Assembly: GCA_035610835.1 (NCBI GenBank) | Contig: CM069448.1 | Span: 14,322,462 to 14,386,461 of the forward strand | DNA length: 64,000 bases | DNA from: Ophiura sarsii | Lineage: Eukaryota; Echinodermata; Ophiuroidea; Amphilepidida; Ophiuridae | Direction of reading: 5' to 3' | In this document: positions 35,236 to 47,332 of the stretch, one piece after another | How positions within the stretch are numbered: the stretch's first letter is position 1 | How the letters are laid out: the number at the start of each line of letters is the position of its first letter | Position numbers and translations under genes: made by a program | Notes under the pieces: model-generated | What the model was told of the DNA's origin: nothing | Databases searched by the model: none | What the model saw: the letters and a program-made list of their open reading frames with translations, nothing else

Positions 35236-37901
35236 AGCCAGCCACTAAAGTACCAATGATACCCTCTAAGGGTTCGATTTTCTTTATATAAACATACATG
35301 TATCTTTTAAATCCTAACTACCGATAACATGAGATATTACGTTTGGTTAAAGGATCTTTATCAAACGTTCATTGTGCTATTTCGACCTAGCACACAGGTT
35401 TCGTTTAGTTAATGACAATCTGATGCCTGGATTAATTAAATCGAAATAGAATACACGACGAAAACATTATAAATGTCAATACCCTGTATAATGTACACGC
35501 GTACTTCATTTTTTTATTGATATTAACGAGTTTTATTGACAAGCAGTGAAAGACCATTATTGATTTAACCATTAAATCCAGACTGATGCATGATGAAAAT
35601 GCTTGTTTATGCAAACTAACATTAAGGTGAAATTTGATAGTTTACAACAATATCCCGTAGATGAAAGAGCGCCTTTTATCAAGTCTGGTCAAAACATGGA
35701 AATCGTGACGACGCTGTAAATTAAGTTGATCACGTGGTATTCCGGAAACTTGAAATTGGTTGAAAACATAAAGGAGACATAATGTGTTATTTGATGGCAG
35801 CTGAATATCCTGCCAACCATTTGGATGGTACTTTTACTAGATTGTAAATGTCAACTATCATTAATGTTTCAGTGTCCTTTTGTTCATGTATTAAAGGATG
35901 ATTTGAGAGTGTTATTATTCGTATACTCATGAAAATGATTTAAAAAGAAATAATCTTCAATTGCGACCGGAAATACGACGGACATTCACTAGGCAAGAAT
36001 AGTCGCTTGTTTTAAATAACAACTTGCCACAGACGGTAGCTTGTTACAAATACATTTGTGTGGCATCATGAGCAAGGATCTACGGTAGTTGTTTAAGGGA
36101 GTATGATTCTTGTCGACGTTGTAAGAGTGCTAAAAGAATGCTAAAATTCTTTAAAAACATATATACATACTTGCCCTTACTTTAAAGTGTGTATTAAATT
36201 TACATTGTAATCATAATAAGCCGTATCCCATTACAGATTTGTTATACGGGAATATCAAAATATATTCATAGTTTTAAAGTAAACTGTGTAAATCCGAGCG
36301 TTATGAAACAATTTGCGTTCACATATAACATATTCAATAACCTACAACAAATTAGTTATGCTTACCGGAAAGGAAAAATATATTCATATGGAAATAAGAG
36401 CTTTTTCGTTGATCGTGATTATTATATAGAATTAGGGAAAACAATTACTGATTATATCATATGTCGGACATAATCCATATATTCTTTTCGTTTTCGCATA
36501 CGGTACATTACCGTGTAAGACAAATCATTAGTGAATTTCTTCACTTTTTGCAGATAATATGATAAATGATATATCGGTTGTGAGTTGAACTATTATACGA
36601 TATTGGTAACAAATCTGGAGCTCTTCGGGTTGACGGACCTTTGGTGTCGGTTGTTCAATCGTTTTGATATTATTGAATGATTCATATACATGTATGTATG
36701 TATATTTGATTTATTCATTTAGTTGCCTAGAGAAAACAGCAACAAAATACCGAAACACAAGCTTTTCATGCAATTCATAAAAGGATGAGTCGCAATGAAA
36801 TATATGGAACTTTCGTTATTGCCATAAGTTAGCACGAATATTAATTATGCTATTAATATGAGGATTCTTAAAATCAATTTAGATATTTAGAGGCAAATCT
36901 ATAGTTTGAAAGAAAAGCAGAACAACCAAATTAAGCCCAAATAAAATAAGAAATAATTTTTAACGAAATAGTTAAGTTTTGAAACTGAACTAGCAACACA
37001 ACAAATAACATTAAATGAGCGATGTAACGATGTAAAGATTGAACATAATGATCTCTGATTTTGAAGACGTAATGTGTTGATAGCAAAAGCAAACGATAGT
37101 CGTCACCATCTCAGTGAAAGATAGACTTACGTATCGAAATATCTTGCGACACTAGTTGCTAAAACATGATAACATGATGTAATTTTATATCTAGACAGAA
37201 AATATAAGGTGTTCGCTTTATCGTTGACCAAATAACAAGGACCTTTACGTAAGTCGAAAACATGTCGCCACCTTCAGGCAAAGGAGGTGAAAACTACCTT
37301 TTTAAAGCACTGTGCAGCTAGCCGGACAACGTGTTGTTGTTATAATCATAATGAATAGTTAATCTCAAAACAGCACTCTAAAGTATTAATGGATGAAGCT
37401 TACAGAAGCTGCTCAGTCCATCCCATTAAGAAATTTAACTCTTTCTTAGAAATATATTAATCTAGAATACGACTTTGAGTAATATTAATTTATGAAGGGA
37501 TATTGTTCAAATAAATCTGACGATATAAGGATTAATTGTACTAAAATACATTAAACTGTGAAATATGCATGCGGCGATCATTGCGGCGATCTTTGACCCA
37601 GGACAATAATTGACCTGCAAAAAACACAAAAACAATTAGAACACAATTCTTTTTTTCTTTTTTTAAATTTCTTTCTCCATCGGAATGAGTAGGTTGGCAC
37701 AAAAATACATATTGGTTGTTAAATAAAGTCTGGCGGCAAGACTTCCAACCAAATTAGGTTCCTGAAACCTTTTCTTGTGGGTACACCAGTATTATTCAAC
37801 AATCCAGCATAATCTTATCAGACATACTGTAGTGTATGCTGGCTTTCCAAATAAGAAACATCACGATTCCATTGGACATCAAAATACACGGGTTTATCTA
37901 T
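35236..37901. other. Unit 1 stretch without a supported gene
   Basis: Low-complexity AT-rich DNA conserved in unit 2 (49,340-51,520) except for 36076-36523, which unit 2 lacks; a CAA microhomology marks the junction. No ORF with a recognisable domain. Confidence 0.5.
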
Positions 37902-38400
37902 GAGTAATCTTTAAAGGGTGCGCTAGAACAGGTATATTAATTAGGTTATCTTTAAAGGGAGCGCTGGAACAGGGAAACATAGATTATTACGTGATCTTTA
38001 AAAGGGAGCGCTGGAACAGGGAAACATAGATTACTACATGATCTTCAAAGGGAGCGCTGGAACAGGGAAACAGATTATTACGTGATCTTTAAAGGAAGCG
38101 CTGGAACAGGGAAACATAGATTATTACGTGATCATTAAAGGGAGTGCTGGAACAAGGAAACATAGATTATTAGGTGATCTTTAAAGGGAGTCCTGGCACA
38201 GGGAAACATAGATTATTACGTGATCTTTAGAGGGAACAGGGAAACATAGGTTATTACGTGATCTGTAAAGGGAGCGCTGGAACAGGGAAACGAAGATTAT
38301 TACGGTAATCTTTAAAGGGAGCGCTGGAACAGGGAAACACAGATTATTACGGTGATCTTTAATGGGAGCGCTGGAACAGGGATACGTAGAATGTTAGTGA
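37902..38400 (+). repeat. ~45-bp minisatellite, unit 1
   Basis: About ten units of AGCGCTGGAACAGGGAAACA, TAGATTATTACGTGATCTTT, AAAGGG. It belongs to the same family as the minisatellite in the inverted-repeat arms but has its own diagnostic bases (ATTACGTGATC instead of ATTGAGTGATC). Confidence 0.9.
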
Positions 38401-38454
38401 TCTTAAAATGAAGAGATGGATTAAAACGTAGATAATTGTATTGAGTAAACTTAA

Positions 38455-38840
38455 CGAATGTATTATACAGGATATGCGATATTTTGTGTCAGGTGTAGTT
38501 CCCTTTCAATACCAGTTTAAACCTTAATGAATATTTTATTCAAAAGACACTTGTAGATTATACAACTGGACGTGGCTGCCGCCCTTATGAAATATACGTT
38601 AAATAAATAAGGTGCTACTATAAATATCTGTACATTATAATACTTCATGTGTTGAAAATGACTTGTGCTTTAAATTATACTTCAAAATAACTGCTAATGC
38701 TAGTGCTATAGCCTATGTGCTTGACATTTGATGTTGTATAATAATTGTCTTTGCAATGATTTCCCTTCTGATATTTAACGCACTATTTTAAAATTTTCAT
38801 TACTTTATTCTATGAGAATAATTTGAATTTACTAGTAAGA
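38455..38840 (+). repeat. Diverged internal copy of 34265-34690
   Basis: Shares GATATGCGATATTTTGTGTC-like, GTGTCAGGTG, TGGACGTGGCTGCCGCCCTT (TGGACATGGCTGCCGCCCTT in the first copy), ATCTGTACAT.ATACTTCATG and the ~178-bp repeat core, in the same order. It shows that the 12.8-kb unit contains an older internal duplication on either side of the minisatellite. Confidence 0.7.
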
Positions 38841-39476
38841 TAAAAGCGAAGTCTGTTATCCTGACCGGTACAATTGAAACAAAAACTCTAGTATACCATA
38901 AATATATGTCCAATATGTCGGTATCTTAAGCCTAAAAACATGATATTTATATAATATTGAATGGCTTTGAGACAATCAATATTATATATTATTATTATTT
39001 ATATAACAGACTGTTTTGATAAAATTAAATAAGTTAGCCCGAATTGGCCTCCTGCGTATGTACTCACGCGCACATCTTCTGCGCCGCACTAAAAATATTG
39101 GACGGCAAATTTTTTTGAATATTGGACTCTCATCCCGGAACTTGGTGCACAATATTCAATACGCACTTTTATTGTACCATATAAAGACATCCCATGATAG
39201 GCATGATGAGGGCCCGTTGTGGCCTGCGCGCATAGATGGGTCCGCGATGGGATGTTGAGGCACTGACATCATACCACCGCAATTCGCAATCACTTTACAA
39301 AAAAATGTTTAACACATAATGTGTTCCTGGATGAAGGCCTACGGTTTACGCTCCCAGTTCCTTTATTAACCCTAACCCGCCATCTAACCCTTTTTACCTC
39401 CTGATCATATGCATATAGTTTAACTCATACAAAAACACGCCTGGGAGTTAAAGTTAATTGGAGTCATTTTTCCCCC

Positions 39477-39839
39477 GGGGGGGTATTACTCACGTATATT
39501 GGCCATACGGGTATGTGCGGCTGTCAAGACCCCCTTTTCACGCCTTTCGGCCGCTCCGTAATACCCCCTTTTCATCCACTAGCAGTTCCATAAGACACCC
39601 TTTTCATCCATTGGCAGTTCCCTTAGATCCCAAATTCAGTTCATAAGGCAACATTTTGCCTAAAATTCAGTTTATAAAACACAATTTTGTATAAGAATTC
39701 AGTTCTCTAAGACCCCAATTTCGGCGACCGTTCAGTTCGGTAAGCCCCTGTTTTTGGTGCCCGTTCAGTTCGGTAAGCCCCTGTTTACAGACTGCCCAGC
39801 CGCACACCCCTACCCACTTCACTATTCCAGTACCCCCCC
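39477..39839. mobile_element. GGGGGGTA-ended inverted-repeat element (unit 1 copy)
   Basis: The left end GGGGGGGTATTACTCACGTA leads on to GGGTATGTGCGGCTG. The right end, inverted, reads GGGGGGTACTGGAATAGTGA and then GGTGTGCGGCTGGGCAG. The interior is built from degenerate GTTCAGTTCGGTAAGCCCC and TTTTCATCCACTAGCAGTTC repeats. No transposase ORF. GGGGGTACT..TATGTGC ends are familiar from repeats in many marine invertebrate genomes, but that recollection was not checked. Confidence 0.65.
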
Positions 39840-40768
39840 TGGCCTTTTCTCTCTTTGTTAGCCACCGGACGGCTTCCTTTTACCCGCCCCATGAAAAGAC
39901 CCAGTTTGCGCCACGAACGCGTACGCACCTTACAGTCTGCGCCATTACGCGTGCGGCGGCAACCACGTGCGCCATGTTTTGTTTTGTTTATATGTTTATA
40001 CGCGAGCGCGTAGCAACAGTTTGTTGTCTACGTGGGGCGAAGATCCCTTTTCATTGCGATTGCATAGACAGATCGGCAGGAATCTGCACCCAAAGGCACT
40101 GGACGGACAGACTCGCCAAAAATAGTATTATGATAGATAGGTGCATACTAATACAATGTATTCGTTCTGAAATGGATCGGCAAAAACAGTACGCGAGCGG
40201 GCACCCAGATTACTTTCATACTGTAGATAGATGAAGACAAGATAGTCAAAAAGATGCGGCGTATCATCAAAGCGAAAGATAGTGTTCTTGATTAATTTTG
40301 TTCCTTTTGTATAAAATTAGATTTCTAGATTAAATTATTCGAAAAAGAATGCACGGGTAAATGCCAACATAGCAACTTTCAGCAGTTTCAGGTATATCTC
40401 AACTAAAGTTCGGCCCCTTTGCTCGAAGGACCAATTAACGACCGACCCACTTTATCCATCCTACTACACTACACAGCACTCAAAAAGTCAATTTCAGTGT
40501 TCCAGCAGCCCAGACCCAACATCGGAGTAAACTGATTTCAACAGATAGCGCAGAAGCTTAGCAACACTGAAAATAAATCGCCCTCTTTATTATGATTACG
40601 GTGGTAACTCGAAGACCTGGTAGATGATTAAGCATCCTTTAATATTTGTTGAATATTGCTCAGGGAGAATTAGGGGATGGACTATTTCATACAGTACATG
40701 TAACCATGCGCCTGCTGAGATAACCATCAATGGCGATGATGAAGATAAGCAGGGACAGACTTAGTAAA
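39840..40768. other. Unit 1 stretch, GC-richer start, no supported gene
   Basis: Around 39900-40070 GC content and CpG density rise (GCGTGCGGCGGCAACCACGT). An 86-codon ORF at 39974-40234 is frameshifted relative to its counterpart in unit 2 (53731-53997), which argues against coding constraint. Confidence 0.4.
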
Positions 40769-40772
40769 TATA

Positions 40773-41693
40773 TGGGCGATTCCACGGTGACACGCGTTAC
40801 ATTTAAGCGCGCCATTCTTTATTCTCCACTCTATAACTGTAAAAGTAATTTGAATGAAGTTTTCTTTTTTGTATTGTAATACCCAAGACTTAAGGCTAGA
40901 TCCTCATGCTAACACCAATGTGAAATATTAGCTCATGTTAATGTAAGACCGCTCCGAATATCGGTAACACGCGTTACGAAAAAAGACGCACTAAAAAAAA
41001 AATCCCAACTTTGTTTTGCTTGTGTATTTCAACTAACCAACCTACAATCAATTGGTCACTACTGTAAGCAAGTACCTTTATAAGGTTTATAAAACTAGAA
41101 TAATAACACAAGAATTAAAGTTCTCACATTTTTGTAAAATGCAAAATAGTCGGTAACACGTGTTACGGTAACACGCGTTACACTTTGTCCAGCCATAATT
41201 TACTAGTCTTAGATTCTTTATTATATTTCTAAATTAAAATTAATTTTGACTTTGGCAATTGAACTAACATATTAACCATAAATAGTGATAAATAACACTT
41301 GAAAAATTGAGGTTTTAGCACGTTTTCCTGAATATGAGTTTGGTAACACGCGTTACGACATTTTGATGGCCTATTGTAGAGTGGTGGTTATGAATTTATC
41401 TAATTGTTTACTATTTTTAAATAGGGCCTAACTAGTAGAATTAAAATTATAAGTGGCGTAAATTAAAACCAAATCAATAAAGTAAATATTTTCAAAAAAG
41501 TGTTGCTCCGGTAACACGTGTTACCATTTTTGGGGTAAGAAAAGTAGAATTTTTTCATAGTAAACATTAGCCAAATGTTGTAACAATTTTTCCTGAACCT
41601 TTGCATGAGCTTTGAACAACATAGAGGTAAAAATAAATATTTTGGAGCAATTTTCAGTTTTTTTGCTCCGTCACATTTTCATGGAATCGCCCA
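40773..41693. mobile_element. 0.92-kb element with six GTAACACGYGTTAC-type palindromes (unit 1 copy)
   Basis: The ends TGGGCGATTCCA and TGGAATCGCCCA are perfect inverted repeats flanked by TATA on both sides (40769-40772 and 41694-41697). Five 14-bp palindromes, GTAACACGCGTTAC or GTAACACGTGTTAC, lie at 40964, 41153, 41168, 41343 and 41511. A one-base variant (GTGACACGCGTTAC) is at 40787. The six are conserved in unit 2. No ORF. This is best explained as a non-autonomous DNA transposon with subterminal and internal binding sites. Superfamily not assigned; target duplication TA or TATA. Confidence 0.75.
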
Positions 41694-43629
41694 TATACAA
41701 TCGATGGCGTGTCCAAAATCCTCTACCCGGTGTAAAAAGATCACGAGTGATGCATGAACCATAGTCCGCCCTGTACAGTAAAGTATCTCTACACGCAACA
41801 CTAGTTTCACGCTCCATTCCGTGTGTGTCTATGGAGGCCGGACTATGGCTCCAGGGCGAGTGGCTCCTTCCACACCGGGCTGAAAGTGGGTTGCAGCTAG
41901 AAAATGTACCCACCCCTAAATGATGGTCGTGGGTGCATGAGATCAAATTAAGCCTAGTATACACACCTCCTCAACGCGTCGATGAGAATTTACGAGGATA
42001 ACCTGCAAATAGGTACTTTCATCGTCTCTGATGAAAACCCCCGAAGAAATGTCCCCTTTCCATTTCAAATTCAGATATTTTAGGCAATGGATCTTTTCAT
42101 TTTCTGCGGTTTTTCTGTATAGTCTTTAAAATGTTTAAATGCGGCGGAAAGGACAAATTCGTATCTCCAAATTGTTGTCCTTACCCTATTTTTAACAATA
42201 GACATTTGAGGTGTGCACATTTCAAAGATGGCAAGACACAATATGGCGGTATATAAACAAATTAAAAGCATACAGCAATAGATAGGATCCAGTGTAGATG
42301 CTATGTAGGTGTTGGATCACACATATCAAAGGGTGATACATTATTCCCAAGGCTGTTATAAGGATTCTACATCTTGTCGGATGCCGTGAACTTAGGTGAA
42401 TAAAACATGGATTGTTTTCCCTATACGTCCACCATATATCTGGTGTCTCGCGATATTGCATCAATCTTTATCAGGTCGATGTTTAATGGCGCATTATTTA
42501 GACATCTACTTCGCTTTTCCGTTGACATCTGTATTAGACTCACTGTTCCACGTATAGAAAACTACCGTATGTCAGTTAGAAAAGGATTCTTCTAAACAAA
42601 ATTAGGGACTGTATGAATTTTAGTTTGTTGTCTTCCTCGGTGGATTGTGTTTGATCCAGAGCTATTGTTTCTAGACTGTTTCTTGATGACGTCATCGGAT
42701 GTTGAGGATGACGCCCTCTGGATCACTTAGTCGTGAAGGTGCCAGAGGGGAGACTAGAAACACCAGAATAAAATAAGTACTGACATTAAAACAAACCTAC
42801 GCAAGGGTCTGCGTTAGAGGATTCGGAAAAACTTCATATACTCTAATCAGTATCCTCAAAGACATCGTCAATGCGCAATCAAAGATTTTTCTTTAGATAA
42901 ACTATGGCATTACTATGCATGGTATCGCGGTACGAGTATTCCAGGTGCAATGCATCAAGACTCCAATGCATCAGTTAAGAGTGCGTAATCAACAAGGGTG
43001 TAATTGGAAGAAAAAAAGTAGGCTATGTTTTCCCTTCGGATATGTTTCTTCATAAGAACAAGTAATAAATACATTATATGAGACGTACTCCCACGAACCT
43101 GGAAAAGTGGGGAAAATATCAGATTTTATTTCTGATTTTATTTGAATTACTGCATTTACAAATTTTATCACATTTTAGTATTCATTAGCCTTATCTGTTG
43201 TACTTATAAATCAAAAATCTCACTTGAAAATCCTTATGTTTATTATTGATTTTCGTGGGATAGGGTTACATATTATATTCACTTGAATAATAATTCAATA
43301 TCCTTAAAGGGAATGGCTGTGTACGTGAAATCAAAGGTTTAGCATTTGATAACATATTGCGTCACTTCACGGGGGCACACGTTTGGTGTATTATAATCCT
43401 ACAGCAAATATTAGGTACAATATGTACATCAGAGACTTTCAATCATTATTCATAAGAGTCAGGACACCAACATTAGAGTTGCGTGTAATACGTAGTTTGG
43501 GTCAACAAAAATGGTGATTCAAGTTTGATTTAGTCAATGGAGTAAGCCTATGTGTATGATAATATAATGCAAACAAAATACCGCTTAAATATTAATTATA
43601 GGTCAATAATTGTGTATGTGTTATGTCGT
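41694..43629. other. Unit 1 stretch, no supported gene
   Basis: Contains a CRE-type palindrome GATGACGTCATC near 42685-42696. It sits within interleaved complementary segments GATCCAGAG / CTCTGGATC and GTTTCTAGAC / GACTAGAAAC. Conserved in unit 2. The segment 42893-43170 is single here but tandemly doubled in unit 2. Confidence 0.45.
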
Positions 43630-43754
43630 GAGAAATTAGACAAATCAATGCACGCGCGCTGATGTTGATGTGCGAATAATGGCACGACCCCGCAGGGGAG
43701 AGATATTGTGAGCATATCAACATTTGCGCAAGTGCATTGATTTTTCTAATTTTC
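43630..43754. repeat. Long hairpin, ~44-bp arms, 38-base loop (unit 1 copy)
   Basis: The arm 43630-43673 (GAGAAATTAGACAAATCAAT, GCACGCGCGCTGATGTTGAT, GTGC) is inverted at 43712-43754 with a handful of mismatches. Copied at about 57680-57804 in unit 2 with no arm changes noticed. It resembles a MITE or a small-RNA precursor-like fold. Confidence 0.75.
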
Positions 43755-43890
43755 GAGAAACAAAACATACGCATGTATTGGCCTAATTCATCCACGACAC
43801 TATACGAATCAAAATTCACAATTTGAGCATAATTTTGATCTATGTAATAACGAATAAAAACGTATAATAATGTTTTATATCATATATTAT

Positions 43891-43951
43891 CGGGGTTCAA
43901 ATCCCCGCCGGTGAATGTCCTTGCTTATTTTTCGTTGGGACATTCGCCGGT
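43891..43951 (+). other. Isolated tRNA T-arm-like motif followed by a hairpin
   Basis: CGGGGTTCAAATCCCCG (43891-43907) is a perfect T-stem and T-loop with an exact Pol III B-box. It is followed by the hairpin GCCGGTGAATGTCC / GGACATTCGCCGGT with a 17-base loop. No A-box or D/anticodon arms lie upstream, so it is not a tRNA gene. It could be a SINE remnant or a chance match. Confidence 0.4.
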
Positions 43952-44244
43952 GGTTGTTAATATTTGTTTGTTATAATTATTGTCTATTGTAAACACCGTG
44001 GGTTGGTAAACTGCTTTATATTATATTATATATATGATATAAACCATTATTATAAGAATAAAAACGTGTTAACAAGTTTGCTAACACCCGCAGTGAAATC
44101 GGCGAACCCGCGGTGTCTGAACAACGAAGCAAAACAAAGCGGGTGGTACGATATTGAAAGGCGCGCACGCGTGGTGCATTAGATACTTTCAACGCACTCC
44201 GCGTATTTTTATTTCTTTCTTTCTGATTGGTTCTACACAACTAA

Positions 44245-44373
44245 AGGTGCGTTCATACTCACGTCGTTGCGCATCGGCCGACATCGACGGACATCGGTGC
44301 GCGAGTTGAAGCAATGTCAACTTTTGTCCGTCGACGTCGACCGATACGCAACGACGCGAGTATGAACGCACCT
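44245..44373. mobile_element. 129-bp PIF/Harbinger-like MITE with known empty site
   Basis: The ends AGGTGCGTTCATACTC and GAGTATGAACGCACCT form a near-complete hairpin. The direct duplication TAA flanks it (44242-44244 and 44374-44376). In unit 2 the same place reads CACAACTAAGAGTG with a single TAA and no insert, so this is a clean insertion with a 3-bp target duplication. Confidence 0.9.
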
Positions 44374-44376
44374 TAA

Positions 44377-46464
44377 GAGTGTATGAATTTTAATTATTTG
44401 ATTGTGACACAAATCTTGAAGTTTTTAAATAATTACCTACAAATTAAGATTATGCGCATAAATGATTGCAATAAATTTCAAAACTGTTCTTCGTATTGAC
44501 AGTATTTCAAAATAGACCACCTAACGATGATGTATTTAGCTCACACACACATTTATAACTCATTCAACAATTTTTGCTCAATGTTACCAACAAAGTAAAG
44601 TTTGCAAGAATATAAACGCACAGTGCAATGAATACGGCGACTGTCAATGGCCGGTATCGACTACCATGAGTTGAGACAAACATAATATAGGAATCTCGCC
44701 AGTGTGAAGTAATATAATGAAAACAATTACGTATCAATGATTATAGAAACATGACGTAAACGCCCGGGGCCAGTCAACTTTTATACTATGAGCATTCGTG
44801 ACCAATACGGTATACGACGTTATGCGAGTATTAACGCGTATTAACGGGTAAAAGTGTCTAGAAACCTCTAATATCGACCATTTCCAAGAACGAGAAAAAG
44901 AGTAATTTATCCGAATCATGTCGGTATTTTACTCGTTTAAGGGTATCAAATTGGAGAGGAAATATCGTCATATTATGGTGAATTGTTATTAGAATCATGA
45001 ATTATTACGCGTAAAAAGATAGGACAATTTTAGCCACGCATATCCGTACAGCATGATTGACTGACATCCCCCGGTAGTTAACGTCATACCGTATCTTGAT
45101 TGGAAGTAATTACACGGTTGATCACACACTGTCGAGAGGTCCTCCGTATGGTATTCACTTTAGGCCAAGTGAAAAAACCCACTAGTTTCTCGTCCTAACT
45201 TTTTGAAAAAAGGAGGATGAGGACAGGTTTTTGTTTTTGTTTCCCCAAAATGGCGGATCCAAGATGGCGGATGCACCTTTTTCCAAAGCTAGTTTCGGTT
45301 TTACCAACACTGTAGGGGAATATGGGGCAACTGGTCCGAAATGAAGGATTTTGTAATTGTATGGGCATACTGCTTTCTTTGGAACAGTGCGACTTATATG
45401 TTGAAACTTGACATATATCCTTACCTTCTACATTCCAAAATATTTACAACTTTAGGGTATTTACACATGTGATATTCTTCAGATCTTTGAAGCCACCTCC
45501 TTGAGTGACTTATTGAAAATTCACAGATAGTATGGGCGATTTATGAAGATGGGTTTAGATCATGTTTAAGGAACTTTATATGATTGATAGATATGCAACA
45601 GTAAATATATACATGCAGTAGAGTCATCTTAAGATGCTAAGTGCATATTGCATTTGATGGGTGCTATATCGTAGTGTGCTCAGGGATTTTTCGAAATATG
45701 ATTAAAACCATAGGTTGTGGCTGTAACAACCGTAAACAGGCGTATGTTGCTTACTTGGGACATTGGTGGTTTGGATTTGCGATCAAAATTATCATTTAAA
45801 GAATGCTTCAACTTAACTCATTATATCGGGTATTCATTTGGTAGAGTTATTAGTTTATGAATTTGCATATAACAAATTATACAATTTCTTATTTTATCTA
45901 AAGACACTCGTCTACTTGTAGGACCCGAACGCCGTTATAATTGCGAATTCAAAGATACTCGCTGGCTACAGAAAACTGCGTAATGGCTTAAAATTAAAAT
46001 GCAGTTATGTCTTTTTGTTCTCAAATGTTTTAAAGTTATTGATTATTATGACAAATGGTGGTATGTTTTAAAACATTTTGGCGTAAAATTTATTACGTCA
46101 CAGGCGTTCTTGAATAATGTTTCATCTCGACAAAGTGCTGAATAATTTAATGGGGCAAGTGGTCCGAAGGGGTATGGGGCAACTGGTCCACTGCAAAAAC
46201 TTATTCAAAATTGTAAAATTTATTTTGAAAATTAGTTGTTAGTGTCAATAAAACATGACTCGGTATTGAAATGTGAATAGAATATGAAATATTTCACATT
46301 CTTTCTAGTTCTTAGACATTTTGGGGTATTTTGGGTCTAATACCACTATTTCTGCTATTGAATGATTACAATATGATACGAACTTGCTTTAGAATGGTTT
46401 AAAACCTAGGTATTCTGAATTACATCAGTATTGTATTTTAAATGGTGTCTGTAAATATATTTTC
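44377..46464. other. Remainder of unit 1, no supported gene
   Basis: Noncoding. TGGGGCAACTGGTCC occurs near 45325 and 46172 and a variant TGGGGCAAGTGGTCC near 46151, all in one orientation. CCAAAATGGCGGATC and AAGATGGCGGA occur near 45246-45270. The PLE target site AACAAATTATACAA, uninterrupted here, lies near 45871. Confidence 0.45.
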
Positions 46465-47332
46465 ATAATAAACACAAAAGATAAACAAACAAAAAAGCAT
46501 GAATTTAAGTGCAGGCTTCCAAATTAGAGTTTTTATTTCCTACAGATGAAACATTGATATCTGACTCAATAATGTAGAGTATTTCGGTTTTTCAAGTACA
46601 CAATTAAAATGGAGTTATTTAGAGCTTTCTAAAAGTCTCTTGGACATAAAAATAAACCCATCAAAAAGTTCTAAAATTGTTTTTAATCACCTATCTTTCG
46701 TATAATTCGTTACAATGTTTATGGTGTGTTGCACATCATTAGAAAGCTGATGTATTCATATTGACAATGATACTTAATTGGTTGCTAGCACTTGTTTCAG
46801 TGCTCAGCTACATGTGACACTTTAATACGACAGTGTGGTTCTTTTGAGCACGAAATGATGGTGAACTTGGCACATTTTAAATGAGACCTCCCCATATTAT
46901 TCACAAGCAGGTGGCTACTTACTTAACAAGCAATTGCTACAAACGAGGTATCGCTTGCGGAAAGAGAAACAATATCAATATATCACGACATATTCGAAAA
47001 AGGCGAATAAAAGATATTTCCTAACGAGGAGTTTACATTGATTAAAACAGCATTCATTATCTATAATTACGATCATTTTAGGAAAGGATTATATACGATA
47101 TGTTATAGTTTGTGTCAGGTGCAGCATTGTCCCTTTACACCATTTAATACCAGTTATGTGATTCTCATAAAACAGAGAACGGAGTAAAAATTAACAATCC
47201 CGCACCTTATTTTATTCACCAGACACTTGGACATGGCTGCCGCCCTTATGAAATTCACATCAATGGCGTTGCTAACAATATCTGTACATATACTTCATGT
47301 GTCAAAACTGACTTTCACTTTCCCTCTGAATA

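Larger units (their letters stand above)
33624..46464 (+). repeat. Tandem segmental duplication, unit 1 (12.84 kb)
   Basis: Starts at ATAATAAACACAAAA, which recurs at 46465 and 63136. Collinear with unit 2 over nearly its whole length at very high identity. It lacks the two retroelements of unit 2. It has its own 129-bp MITE (44245-44373), four rather than three ~178-bp repeats, and a ~448-bp segment (36076-36523) absent from unit 2. No domain-bearing gene was found. Conserved short ORFs, such as the 80-codon one at 39016-39258, merely reflect the duplication. Confidence 0.95.

Noticed and set aside
39016..39258. 80-codon ORF conserved in both duplicated units (also 52630-52872)
   Set aside because: Conservation follows from the duplication. 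The one difference seen changes an amino acid, no domain is recognised, and no splice or promoter context supports coding.
43860..43910. tRNA gene ending in CGGGGTTCAAATCCCCG
   Set aside because: No acceptor, D or anticodon arm can be folded from the upstream AT-rich sequence.
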